Of a stretch of DNA of 6,357 nucleotides, positions 1-5,820 are shown one piece after another (position 1 is the first letter of the stretch; each line of letters starts with the position of its first letter). The DNA comes from JAWLGW01 sp964569055 (lineage in GTDB: Bacteria; Planctomycetota; J058): contig CAZMSZ010000415.1 of NCBI GenBank assembly GCA_964569055.1, positions 1-6,357 of the forward strand, written 5' to 3'. A program made the position numbers and the translations under genes. The notes beneath the pieces were generated by a model. It made no database searches, had not been told where the DNA came from, and saw only the letters and a list, made by a program, of their open reading frames with translations.

Positions 1-24
1 TCGGCGCAGGCCATCTGACTCGAC

Positions 25-864
25 TCACGCCACGCGCCGCGCGGCCTCCCGGTCGAACAGCACCACCTCGACCCCGTCGATCGTGGCCACCAGCCGGCCG
101 ACGCGGGCGCGGGCCATGAGCAGCTCGGCCAGGGCGCGGTCGAACCCGACCGTCGCGCTCGGGGTGGGCAGGGCGGGCGGCATGCGCCGCGCCGGGCGGG
201 TCTCGCCGCCCGGGATCGTGCGGAAGCGGCGGGTCGGCGGGCGCGGCTCGGCGGCGGGTGGGGCGCCCAGGGGCTGGCGCTTGCGCGGGCCCGGGTCGGG
301 GCGGTGCTCCACCGTGCGGACCTGCGCGAGGTCGACGCCTTGCACCTCGGCCCTGGTGAAGTCCACGCCGGGGGCCCAGGCGCGCTTGAGGTCGGTCGAG
401 AACAGGCGCGCGCCCGCGAGCTCGACCCCTTCCAGGCGGCTCTCGGCCAGCACGGTCCGGGTCAGGTCGGCGCCGGTCAGGTCGGCGCCGGTCAGGTCGG
501 CGCCGGTCAGGTCCACCTCGCGCAGACGCGCCCCGCTGAGGCGCGCCCCCCGCAGGTCGGCGCGCGCCAGCTTGGCGCCCTCGAGGCGGGCGCCCGAGAG
601 ATCGGCCTCGGCCAGCCGCGCGCCGCCGAGCTCCTCGCCCCGCAGGTCGATCGCGCGCAGGTCGAGGCGCCCCGCGTCGAGCCCGTCGCGCCGCAGCTCC
701 GCCACGATCTCGCGGGCGTGGCGCCCCTCGAGCTGGCGCAGGTCCGCGACCAGCTCCTCCACGGCGGCGCGACCTCGCGGCGTGAACCAGCGGATCGCGA
801 GCTGGCCGCGGCTCGGCGCCTGTTCGCGGGTGAAGCGGGTGTGTCGGCCCGAGGGCGAGGGCAT
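25..864 (-). CDS. Pentapeptide-repeat protein with proline-rich linker and small C-terminal domain
   Basis: This 279-residue protein has three parts. Residues about 20-62 are a charged, probably helical N-terminal segment. Residues about 67-181 hold roughly 23 consecutive pentapeptides of the A(D/R)LxG type, including a run of LTGAD units at 119-134. Such repeats fold into a right-handed square beta-helix with four pentapeptides per coil, here about six coils. A Pro/Arg-rich linker (about 184-236) then leads to a compact C-terminal segment (about 238-279). There is no signal peptide or membrane helix, so it is probably cytoplasmic. The start at 864 is preferred over an upstream in-frame GTG near 1020 because AGGAGGAGG lies 5 nt upstream and the longer version would overlap the neighbouring gene. 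It lies 82 bp downstream of the RING-like gene on the same strand. Pentapeptide proteins include DNA mimics that affect gyrase and scaffold or effector proteins. The sequence does not say which applies, and no catalytic residues are visible. Confidence 0.88.
   Translation of the reverse strand: MPSPSGRHTRFTREQAPSRGQLAIRWFTPRGRAAVEELVADLRQLEGRHAREIVAELRRDGLDAGRLDLRAIDLRGEELGGARLAEADLSGARLEGAKLARADLRGARLSGARLREVDLTGADLTGADLTGADLTRTVLAESRLEGVELAGARLFSTDLKRAWAPGVDFTRAEVQGVDLAQVRTVEHRPDPGPRKRQPLGAPPAAEPRPPTRRFRTIPGGETRPARRMPPALPTPSATVGFDRALAELLMARARVGRLVATIDGVEVVLFDREAARRVA
461..513. repeat. 15-bp tandem repeat within the pentapeptide gene
   Basis: The unit gtcaggtcggcgccg occurs three times without change (461-475, 476-490, 491-505). 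A fourth copy follows that keeps only its first 8 bases (506-513). Each unit is exactly three pentapeptide codon-sets of five codons, encoding LTGAD-type repeats on the minus strand. DNA identity among these copies, unlike the diverged repeats on either side, points to recent duplication of single pentapeptides. Gain or loss of a unit would keep the reading frame. Confidence 0.85.
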
Positions 865-869
865 CGCGG

Positions 870-878
870 CCTCCTCCT
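870..878 (-). promoter_or_regulatory. Strong Shine-Dalgarno site of the pentapeptide-repeat gene
   Basis: On the minus strand AGGAGGAGG precedes the ATG at 864 by 5 nt. This site decides the start codon, because the frame stays open upstream to about 1020 and into the preceding gene. Confidence 0.8.
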
Positions 879-946
879 CTCCCTCATCGACCCCCGATCC
901 GCCGGGCTGAAGGCGCGATCGCGGGCGGGCGCGCGCACGGCTGCGC

Positions 947-1966
947 TCAGGACAGCCAGCGGTGCCGACGGAAGGACGCGCCCGGGGTGCCGCGGCAGCG
1001 CCCGGGGCGGCAGCCCTCACGCCTCGAGCCGCACTGCGTGCACGTCGCCAGGCTCACGCGCACGACCCGGCGGGCCTCCTCGGCGCCCTCCAGCAGCGGC
1101 AGCCCGCGGCGGCCGGTGCAGCCGAGCGCGGTGCACCGGCCGGCCTCCGCCAGGCACTCGCCGTGAAGGACCGTCTGGCACTGCTCGCACGCCACGAGCT
1201 CCTCGGGCGGCCCGGCCTCGAGGTCGTCGTGGCAGTAGGGGCACTGCCGCCCGGCCAGGCCTTGCGACTCGTCGCTCGCGACCGTGATCGGCGGCGGCGG
1301 CTCCCGCTCGAGCCGCTCGCAGGTGCGCGCGATCGTGGTCAGCAGGCGCAGCAGCCGCTTGGCCCGTCCGGGCACGAGGTCGAACTCGTCGCGCGGCCCG
1401 ACGGCGCTCACCGCGCCGTCGCCGAGCCGCAGCTCGCGCACCCCGAGGTCCATGAACAGGCTGGCGAGCGCCCCGCGCACGGACGGGTGCTGCACGAGCT
1501 GGCGGGCCCGCGCCCGGCCCTCGGGCGTGCGCCCGTCCGGCTCCGCGCGGTAGGTCGCGGCGCCCTCCCGCTCGAGCGACACCGTGAGCAGGACGTCGCT
1601 CTGGGGCGACAGGCTCACCTGGTAGCGCAGCCCCTCGTCCTCCGACGCGGGCACGCACACCTCGACCGCGCGCCCGTGGTGGACCCCCCGCGCCGTCCGC
1701 TCCCCCGCCTCGCCGCGCACGACCTCGCCCTGCGTGAGGCTGCGCTCCAGTTGCCGGAGCCGCTTGCCGAAGCCGCCCGCGCCCAACCGGTGGTCGGCCC
1801 GCCGTCGCCGACGCGCGCGGGCGTAGGCCGCCCGCGGCCCGGCGGAGCCGTAGGTCGTCCCGCCGGGGTTCGTCACCGCGAGCACGCCGCGCGCGAACGC
1901 GAGCGCGGCCCCGCCGATCATGCACAGCGTCAGGGCGACGAACGCCAGCTCGATCACCTCGTTCAA
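947..1966 (-). CDS. Membrane-anchored protein with prokaryotic RING-like zinc domain
   Basis: This is a 339-residue protein. Residues about 5-30 form one hydrophobic helix, followed by a basic stretch (about 45-60, RARRRRR), which predicts N-terminus out and the bulk in the cytoplasm. A middle domain (about 95-225) of mixed strands and helices is not recognised. Residues 242-283 carry C242-x2-C245, C260-x2-C263, H268-x2-C271, C278 and C283. This eight-ligand pattern resembles the prokaryotic RING finger family (Prok-RING_1 type) and could bind two zinc ions. A second cluster, C309-x2-C312-x6-C319-x4-C324, lies near the basic C-terminus. The start is TTG at 1966 with a G-rich possible ribosome site (about 1975-1979) 8 nt away; GTG at 1957 is an alternative that keeps the membrane helix. 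It lies upstream of and probably cotranscribed with the pentapeptide gene. E3-ligase activity should not be assumed; protein-protein binding is the safer reading. Confidence 0.82.
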   Translation of the reverse strand: MNEVIELAFVALTLCMIGGAALAFARGVLAVTNPGGTTYGSAGPRAAYARARRRRRADHRLGAGGFGKRLRQLERSLTQGEVVRGEAGERTARGVHHGRAVEVCVPASEDEGLRYQVSLSPQSDVLLTVSLEREGAATYRAEPDGRTPEGRARARQLVQHPSVRGALASLFMDLGVRELRLGDGAVSAVGPRDEFDLVPGRAKRLLRLLTTIARTCERLEREPPPPITVASDESQGLAGRQCPYCHDDLEAGPPEELVACEQCQTVLHGECLAEAGRCTALGCTGRRGLPLLEGAEEARRVVRVSLATCTQCGSRREGCRPGRCRGTPGASFRRHRWLS

Positions 1967-2013
1967 CGGCCCGGCCCCCAGAGGCAGCGGCGCGCGGCGC
2001 GCGCCCTCCGCTC

Positions 2014-2019
2014 AGTGTA
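2014..2019 (-). promoter_or_regulatory. Candidate -10 box for the RING-like gene
   Basis: On the minus strand TACACT matches 4 of 6 bases of TATAAT and lies in the 99-bp divergent gap, about 48 bp ahead of the TTG start. No -35 box lies at normal spacing; TTGTCC (2032-2037) is only 12 bp away. The implied leader contains a GC-only inverted repeat (1989-1995 with 1999-2005). This is a weak call. Confidence 0.2.
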
Positions 2020-2030
2020 AGCCAGGCGCT

Positions 2031-2058
2031 AGGACAACCCGCGCGGGTCCGCTACGCT
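2031..2058 (+). promoter_or_regulatory. Candidate promoter of the methyltransferase gene, implying a leaderless mRNA
   Basis: AGGACA (2031-2036, 4 of 6 to TTGACA) and TACGCT (2053-2058, 3 of 6 to TATAAT) are separated by 16 bp. Transcription from this pair would begin about 7 bp after the -10, at or next to the ATG at 2066. No Shine-Dalgarno sequence lies before that ATG, which fits a leaderless transcript. The matches are modest. Confidence 0.35.
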
Positions 2059-2065
2059 CTGTGCG

Positions 2066-2731
2066 ATGCGCCGCGCCGATCGCTCCAGCTACATCGAGAC
2101 GCGCTACGGCCGCGAGCAGCGCCTCGTGCACTGGCGCGAGCAGCAGCTGGTGAGCGACCTGCTCGGCCGGCTCGTGCGGCCGGTGCGGCGCGCGCTCGAC
2201 GCGCCGTGCGGCCACGGGCGGCTGACCGGTGCCCTGCGGCGCCTGGCGAGCGAGCAGGTCGTCGCGCTCGACCTCAACGGCCGCCGCATGCGCGCGCTGC
2301 TCGAGGCCGAGCGGGTCGCCCCAGGCGCCCCGCTCTCGGTGCTCGCGGTCGACCTCGCCCGGCCGCTCCCGTTCGACGAGGGCGCGTTCGACCTCGTGCT
2401 CTGCTTCCGGCTCCTGCAGCACGTGCGGGACGGCGAGGCGCAGCGCGGCCTGATCGGCGAGCTGGCGCGGGTCAGCGGCCGCTACCTGCTGCTGTCGTAC
2501 TACGCGTCGGGCACCCTGCACGCCCTGCAGCGGCGGCTCAAGATCGCCGTGCGCGGCGAGCGGCGCGCCGCGCTCGCCATGATCGCGCCGGCCGTGATGC
2601 AGGGCGCGTTCGAGGCGAGCGGGCTCGAGGTCCTCGAGGACCGCGCGGTCCTGCCCGGGCTCCACGCGCAGCGCGTGGTGCTGCTGGAGCGGACGGCGAC
2701 GCCCGCGCCGCTGTCGGGCGCGGCGAGCTGA
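2066..2731 (+). CDS. Class I SAM-dependent methyltransferase
   Basis: This 221-residue protein has the Rossmann-like core of class I methyltransferases. Motif I is ALDAPCGHGRLT (residues 43-54), the SAM-binding glycine-rich loop. The acidic residue that usually holds the SAM ribose is probably D69 in VVALDLN. D96 ends a following strand, and FDLVLCFRLLQHV (108-120) is the motif IV region with the typical Asp and a late His. Residues 140-146 (YLLLSYY) and the C-terminal strands complete the sheet. The N-terminal 40 residues are helical and charged. It resembles the Methyltransf_11/25 group; the substrate cannot be deduced. The ATG at 2066 has no Shine-Dalgarno site. The gene diverges from the RING-like gene (99-bp gap) and converges on the protease gene (40-bp gap), so it is probably transcribed alone. 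Confidence 0.88.
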   Translation: MRRADRSSYIETRYGREQRLVHWREQQLVSDLLGRLVRPVRRALDAPCGHGRLTGALRRLASEQVVALDLNGRRMRALLEAERVAPGAPLSVLAVDLARPLPFDEGAFDLVLCFRLLQHVRDGEAQRGLIGELARVSGRYLLLSYYASGTLHALQRRLKIAVRGERRAALAMIAPAVMQGAFEASGLEVLEDRAVLPGLHAQRVVLLERTATPAPLSGAAS

Positions 2732-2734
2732 GGC

Positions 2735-2764
2735 CGGGCGCCGCCGCGCTCGGGGCGGCGCCCG
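2735..2764. terminator. GC-rich hairpin between convergent genes, possible bidirectional terminator
   Basis: CGGGCGCCGCC (2735-2745) pairs perfectly with GGCGGCGCCCG (2754-2764) across an 8-nt loop, giving an 11-bp all-GC stem. It fills most of the 40 bp between the methyltransferase stop (2729-2731) and the protease stop (2772-2774). Neither side has a U tract, so it is not a classic intrinsic terminator, but the position suits a transcription end or 3'-end stabiliser for both genes. A smaller hairpin (2766-2770 with 2775-2779) spans the protease stop codon. Confidence 0.5.
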
Positions 2765-2771
2765 CCCGCCT

Positions 2772-5612
2772 TCAGGCGGCGCGCCGCCGACGCACGAGCA
2801 GGCCGGCCAGGCCGAGGCCGAGCAGGCCCAGCGCCGCCCAGGGCGTGGCGCCGGCGGCCGCGGCCGGCGCAAGCGCGCAGCCCGCCCCCGAGGCCACGTG
2901 CACGTACTCGGGCGTGCGCGCCGCCTCGCTCTTGGCCTTGAGCACCTCGAGGTGCGCCCGGGTGTAGGGGTCGAGCCGCGCGCCGGTGAGCAGCGGCGCG
3001 AAGCGGCGCTCGAGCTCGCGCAGGCGCGACCAGGCCAGCTTGTTGGCCACCGGGGGCGAGATCCCGTCCCCGACCGCGATCTGGATCAGCCGGCGCACGT
3101 AGGCGTCCTGCAGGTTCTGGCGCACGCTCGAGATCGCGGGGTCGAGCGCGGTCGGCTCGCCGCCCGGCTGCCGCTCGAGCTCGCTGAAGATCGCCGCCTC
3201 GAGGGTGTCGAACAGCTCGGGCAGCGTGAGCGGGGTGGGCGCGCCCGTCGCCTTGGCCCGCTGCTCGTTCTCCCAGATCCGCGCCAGCACGTCGTCGGCG
3301 GTCACGAAGAACAGCGCCCAGCTCTGGATCTGCGCGACCCGATCCATGACCGAGTAGTCGAGGCTGGCGTTGCCGTCGGGCGAGCCCCAGTGGACCCAGC
3401 GCCCGGCCGCGAGCTTGCCCCGGAGGTCGGCGGGGATCTGCAGCGCCGCGCCCGAGAAGATCTGCTCGCCCAGCCAGGCCAGCGCCTCGCGCTGCTTGGC
3501 GGCCTCGACCACCGAGATCGGCGCGCGCGCGTTCGGGTCGCCCTTGCGATCGCGGAAGAACGACAGCCCGCCCACCAGCCGCGCCGTGAGCGCGGCCGAC
3601 TGCTGCACCTCGAACAGGGTGATGTTCAGCGCGCGGCGCAGCCGGCTGTAGCTCTCGCCGTCGGCGACCGAGCGGCCCTCGAGGTCGCTCCACAGCGCCT
3701 GCACCAGCGCCACGCGGTGCTCGGCGAACGCGAGCGGGTCGTTGCCCATGTCCCACTGGGTGATCAGCGGGTCGGGCGAGCCGAGGTCCTCGTCGGTGGC
3801 GTAGGGGAGCCCCTGCTCGGCCACCTTGCGCGGCACCGCCTGCAGCTCCTCGGCGTCCTCGTCGCACAGCTTGTAGCCGTACTCGATCGCGATGTGGTCG
3901 TAGGGGCCGATCGTGCGCGGGAGGAAGTTGCCCTGCCGGTCGGGGTCGCTGCTGAGGTTGAGCGGGTGGTAGTCCATGACCGAGGCCGAGGTGGCCGGGG
4001 GCTTGTCGCCGTTGTTGATCGCGTCGAGCGCGAGCATGCTCGAGGCCTTGAAGTTGTGGCGCAGCCCGAGGGTGTGCCCGACCTCGTGCATGACCGTCTC
4101 GCGCACGATCGCGGTGAGGTAGTCCTCGAGCGGGGCGCCCGAGGGGCCCACGCGCATCACGCCGCCGAGCGCGAGCTGCGCCAGGCCGACCTGCTGGGGG
4201 AGCATCTCGCCGAGCTGGCAGGAGGCCGCGTTCGCGGCGCGCGCGGGGAGGACGCGCGCGAGGTCGGCGCGGCGCTCCACGCGCGGCTCGGCCGCCTGCT
4301 CGAGGAGGCCCTCGAGCGTCACGGCGCGGCCCTCGCCCTGCAGCTCGCGCAGCAGCGCGCGCACCCGCTCCACCTCGGGCGAGCCCTCGCGCCGGGTGAA
4401 GCGCGCCAGCGGGTGCAGCTCGGGCTTCTGCTCGAGCAGCCGGGCCATGGCCGGGGTGAGCAGCTTGCTCGGCGCCTCGCGGATCAGCACGTCGTAGTCG
4501 CGCATGTAGCCGCGGAGCATGGAGTCGTCGAAGATGATGTCCGCGTCGAGGATCCGCCCGTTGCGCGGGTCGACCCGGCTCGGGCCCATGGCGAACGGGG
4601 TCTCGGAGGTGATCCAGCGGAAGAAGTTGTAGCGCACGTCCTCGGGGTCGATGTCCGCGAACTGCGTCTCGGTCTGCTGCCGCACCACGATCGCGCCGGT
4701 GATCCCGACCTCCTCGAAGGCGCGGTTCCACTCGAGGATCGCCTCCTGCACCGCCTGCCGGTAGGCGATCGGGACCGTCTTCTCGACGTAGAACACGATC
4801 GGCTCCTTGGGCGGCGAGAGCGGGAGCTCGGGGTCGGCCTTCTCGAGCTTCCAGCGGTTGATCAGCCGGACCATGCGGCCCTCGCGCGGGTCACCGCTCG
4901 TGTAGTCGCGGATCGCGGTCACGAAGTAGCCGATCCGCTCGTCGGCGACGCGCGGGGTGTACTCCTCGAGCGAGGGGAGCTGGCTGATCGAGTAGTGCAG
5001 CGTCATGAACGTGCCGTCCCCGTAGAGCGGCATGTTGACGGCGACCTCCACGTTCTGCGGGAAGGCCTTGACCTTGGTGAACCGCGCCAGCCCGGTGTCG
5101 AGCGCGAAGTAGCCGCCGAAGAAGGTGCGGAACCCGCGGCTGAGCAGCTCGCCGAGGTCGACGAGCAGCTCGCCCTCCTCGCCCTCGCCCTCGATGTCGA
5201 GGTCCGCGAGCAGGCGGTCGGCGTAGGTCCGGCGCACCACCTCGGCCAGCGGCTTCTCCTCGTCCGCGCGCTGCTGCGTGTTGAGCTCGATCAGGAGCAG
5301 CTTCTTGCCCCAGCGATCGAAGCGGACCAGCTTGTCCTGCCACTGCCAGCCGGCGTATTCGCTCCCGCCCGAGACCGAGGTCGCGAGGAAGAAGGGCTGG
5401 CCCAGCATGTCGCTCGAGACCGCGGCCAGGAGGCGCTCCTCCTTCTCCTTGCGGTAGAGGCGCAAGAAGCCGTCCTTGCGCTCGAACCCGTCCACGACCT
5501 CCTCGAGCTTGGGGAACTCGCGCTCCTCCTCGTCGTCGGCGCGGACCGAGGACGGCGTCATCATGATGAGAGCGAGCGGCAGCGCGGAGAGGGTCGCGGC
5601 GAGGCGCTTCAT
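2772..5612 (-). CDS. Exported zinc metalloprotease (DUF5117/DUF4953 type) with MYXO-CTERM-like sorting signal
   Basis: This 946-residue protein begins with a signal peptide (MKRLAAT..., cleavage likely after VRA25). The region to about residue 265 resembles the DUF5118/DUF5117 N-terminal part of this family. Residues about 270-580 form the metzincin-like catalytic part: HEVGHTLGLRH (509-519) supplies three zinc-binding His residues and the catalytic Glu510, and VMDY (545-548) is the Met-turn. A charged helical segment (about 398-455) precedes it. The rest is mostly helical. The C-terminus has Gly911-Cys912, a Pro/Ala-rich stretch, a hydrophobic helix (about 925-940) and RRRR, matching the MYXO-CTERM plan in which the Cys precedes processing and surface anchoring by a myxosortase. 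Cys465 and Cys583 are the only other cysteines. AGGAGG lies 5 nt before the ATG. It probably cleaves proteins or peptides at the cell surface; the substrate is unknown. It diverges from the zinc/winged-helix gene. Confidence 0.93.
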   Translation of the reverse strand: MKRLAATLSALPLALIMMTPSSVRADDEEEREFPKLEEVVDGFERKDGFLRLYRKEKEERLLAAVSSDMLGQPFFLATSVSGGSEYAGWQWQDKLVRFDRWGKKLLLIELNTQQRADEEKPLAEVVRRTYADRLLADLDIEGEGEEGELLVDLGELLSRGFRTFFGGYFALDTGLARFTKVKAFPQNVEVAVNMPLYGDGTFMTLHYSISQLPSLEEYTPRVADERIGYFVTAIRDYTSGDPREGRMVRLINRWKLEKADPELPLSPPKEPIVFYVEKTVPIAYRQAVQEAILEWNRAFEEVGITGAIVVRQQTETQFADIDPEDVRYNFFRWITSETPFAMGPSRVDPRNGRILDADIIFDDSMLRGYMRDYDVLIREAPSKLLTPAMARLLEQKPELHPLARFTRREGSPEVERVRALLRELQGEGRAVTLEGLLEQAAEPRVERRADLARVLPARAANAASCQLGEMLPQQVGLAQLALGGVMRVGPSGAPLEDYLTAIVRETVMHEVGHTLGLRHNFKASSMLALDAINNGDKPPATSASVMDYHPLNLSSDPDRQGNFLPRTIGPYDHIAIEYGYKLCDEDAEELQAVPRKVAEQGLPYATDEDLGSPDPLITQWDMGNDPLAFAEHRVALVQALWSDLEGRSVADGESYSRLRRALNITLFEVQQSAALTARLVGGLSFFRDRKGDPNARAPISVVEAAKQREALAWLGEQIFSGAALQIPADLRGKLAAGRWVHWGSPDGNASLDYSVMDRVAQIQSWALFFVTADDVLARIWENEQRAKATGAPTPLTLPELFDTLEAAIFSELERQPGGEPTALDPAISSVRQNLQDAYVRRLIQIAVGDGISPPVANKLAWSRLRELERRFAPLLTGARLDPYTRAHLEVLKAKSEAARTPEYVHVASGAGCALAPAAAAGATPWAALGLLGLGLAGLLVRRRRAA

Positions 5613-5617
5613 GGGCT

Positions 5618-5623
5618 CCTCCT
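5618..5623 (-). promoter_or_regulatory. Shine-Dalgarno site of the metalloprotease gene
   Basis: AGGAGG on the minus strand lies 5 nt upstream of the ATG at 5612 and fixes the start just ahead of a good signal peptide. Confidence 0.8.
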
Positions 5624-5636
5624 TGGCAGGGGGCGT

Positions 5637-5642
5637 AGTCTA
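5637..5642 (-). promoter_or_regulatory. Candidate -10 box for the metalloprotease gene
   Basis: TAGACT on the minus strand (4 of 6 to TATAAT) is the most AT-rich hexamer close to the gene and would give a leader of about 20 nt holding the Shine-Dalgarno site. No good -35 box is found 16-18 bp upstream; that position is occupied by the inverted repeat at 5655-5668. Activator dependence or another sigma factor is possible. Confidence 0.3.
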
Positions 5643-5654
5643 TCAGCGCCGATC

Positions 5655-5668
5655 CGGCTGCGTAGCCG
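5655..5668. repeat. Short inverted repeat upstream of the metalloprotease gene
   Basis: CGGCT (5655-5659) and AGCCG (5664-5668) are perfect inverted copies around GCGT. The element covers the expected -35 region of the candidate protease promoter, so it could be a protein-binding site. It has no U tract in either direction and is short enough to arise by chance in GC-rich DNA. Confidence 0.4.
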
Positions 5669-5694
5669 CACGCCCAAAAGGAGTTGCGTCGAGG

Positions 5695-5714
5695 AGCGGG
5701 TCAGGTGACCCGCT
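5695..5714. promoter_or_regulatory. Perfect 9-bp inverted repeat, candidate operator
   Basis: AGCGGGTCA (5695-5703) and TGACCCGCT (5706-5714) are exact inverted copies separated by GG. The two-base spacer is too short for a good RNA loop but typical of a site for a dimeric DNA-binding protein. A related half-site, AGCGGGGGTCA, lies at 5745-5755 with a 2-bp insertion. The site stands 83 bp from the protease start and 194 bp from the zinc/winged-helix gene start, in the shared divergent region. Confidence 0.5.
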
Positions 5715-5762
5715 GGCGCGCTGCGTCAATGTGCCCCCTTTCGGAGCGGGGGTCACTTGGGT

Positions 5763-5768
5763 TATGCT
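5763..5768 (+). promoter_or_regulatory. Candidate -10 box for the zinc/winged-helix gene
   Basis: TATGCT matches 4 of 6 bases of TATAAT in one of the few less GC-rich parts of the gap. Its -35 position (about 5740-5745) has no recognisable box, and the half-site at 5745-5755 lies just upstream of it. If used, it gives a leader of about 130 nt that contains the hairpin at 5790-5820. Confidence 0.25.
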
Positions 5769-5789
5769 TCCGATCGTTCACCGCACGTT

Positions 5790-5820
5790 CTCCAGAGCGG
5801 CGAGGAGTCGCCCTCTGGAG
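5790..5820 (+). other. Stable RNA hairpin in the leader of the zinc/winged-helix gene
   Basis: CTCCAGAG (5790-5797) pairs with CTCTGGAG (5813-5820), and GGCGA (5799-5803) pairs with TCGCC (5808-5812). This gives 13 pairs with one bulged C at 5798 and a GGAG tetraloop (5804-5807). There is no U tract afterwards on either strand, so it is not an intrinsic terminator. It could be a leader element, part of a small RNA, or a protein-binding site. It does not match a riboswitch class I can recognise. Confidence 0.5.

Noticed and set aside
1..14. Possible start (ATG on the minus strand at 14) of a further gene running off the left edge
   Set aside because: Only four codons are visible and there is no clear ribosome site, so it cannot be called.
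914..923. 10-bp palindrome CGCGATCGCG between the two minus-strand genes
   Set aside because: A single short copy in GC-rich DNA; only a genome-wide count could show enrichment.
1118..1243. Calling the RING-like protein a ubiquitin ligase
   Set aside because: No ubiquitin-like protein, E1 or E2 gene is seen in the window, and prokaryotic RING-like domains are not generally shown to have ligase activity.
1989..2005. GGCGCGC/GCGCGCC inverted repeat in the gap ahead of the RING-like gene
   Set aside because: It is made only of alternating G and C with a 3-nt loop, which is common by chance at this base composition; no functional call is made.
304..2020. Long plus-strand open frames (304-1287 and 962-2020) opposite the pentapeptide and RING-like genes
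   Set aside because: Their translations are Ala/Arg/Gly-biased without motifs, and the minus-strand frames show clear repeats, a membrane helix and zinc ligands.
2012..2872. Minus-strand frame opposite the methyltransferase
   Set aside because: It is Arg/Pro/Ala-rich with no family features, while the plus strand carries the SAM-binding motifs in order.
2898..5708. A 936-codon open frame on the plus strand, antisense to the metalloprotease
   Set aside because: It mirrors the protease codons in GC-rich DNA, where stops are rare. Its translation is low-complexity (Arg, Val, Leu, His, Glu, Gly) with no domain, while the protease frame has a signal peptide, active site and sorting signal.
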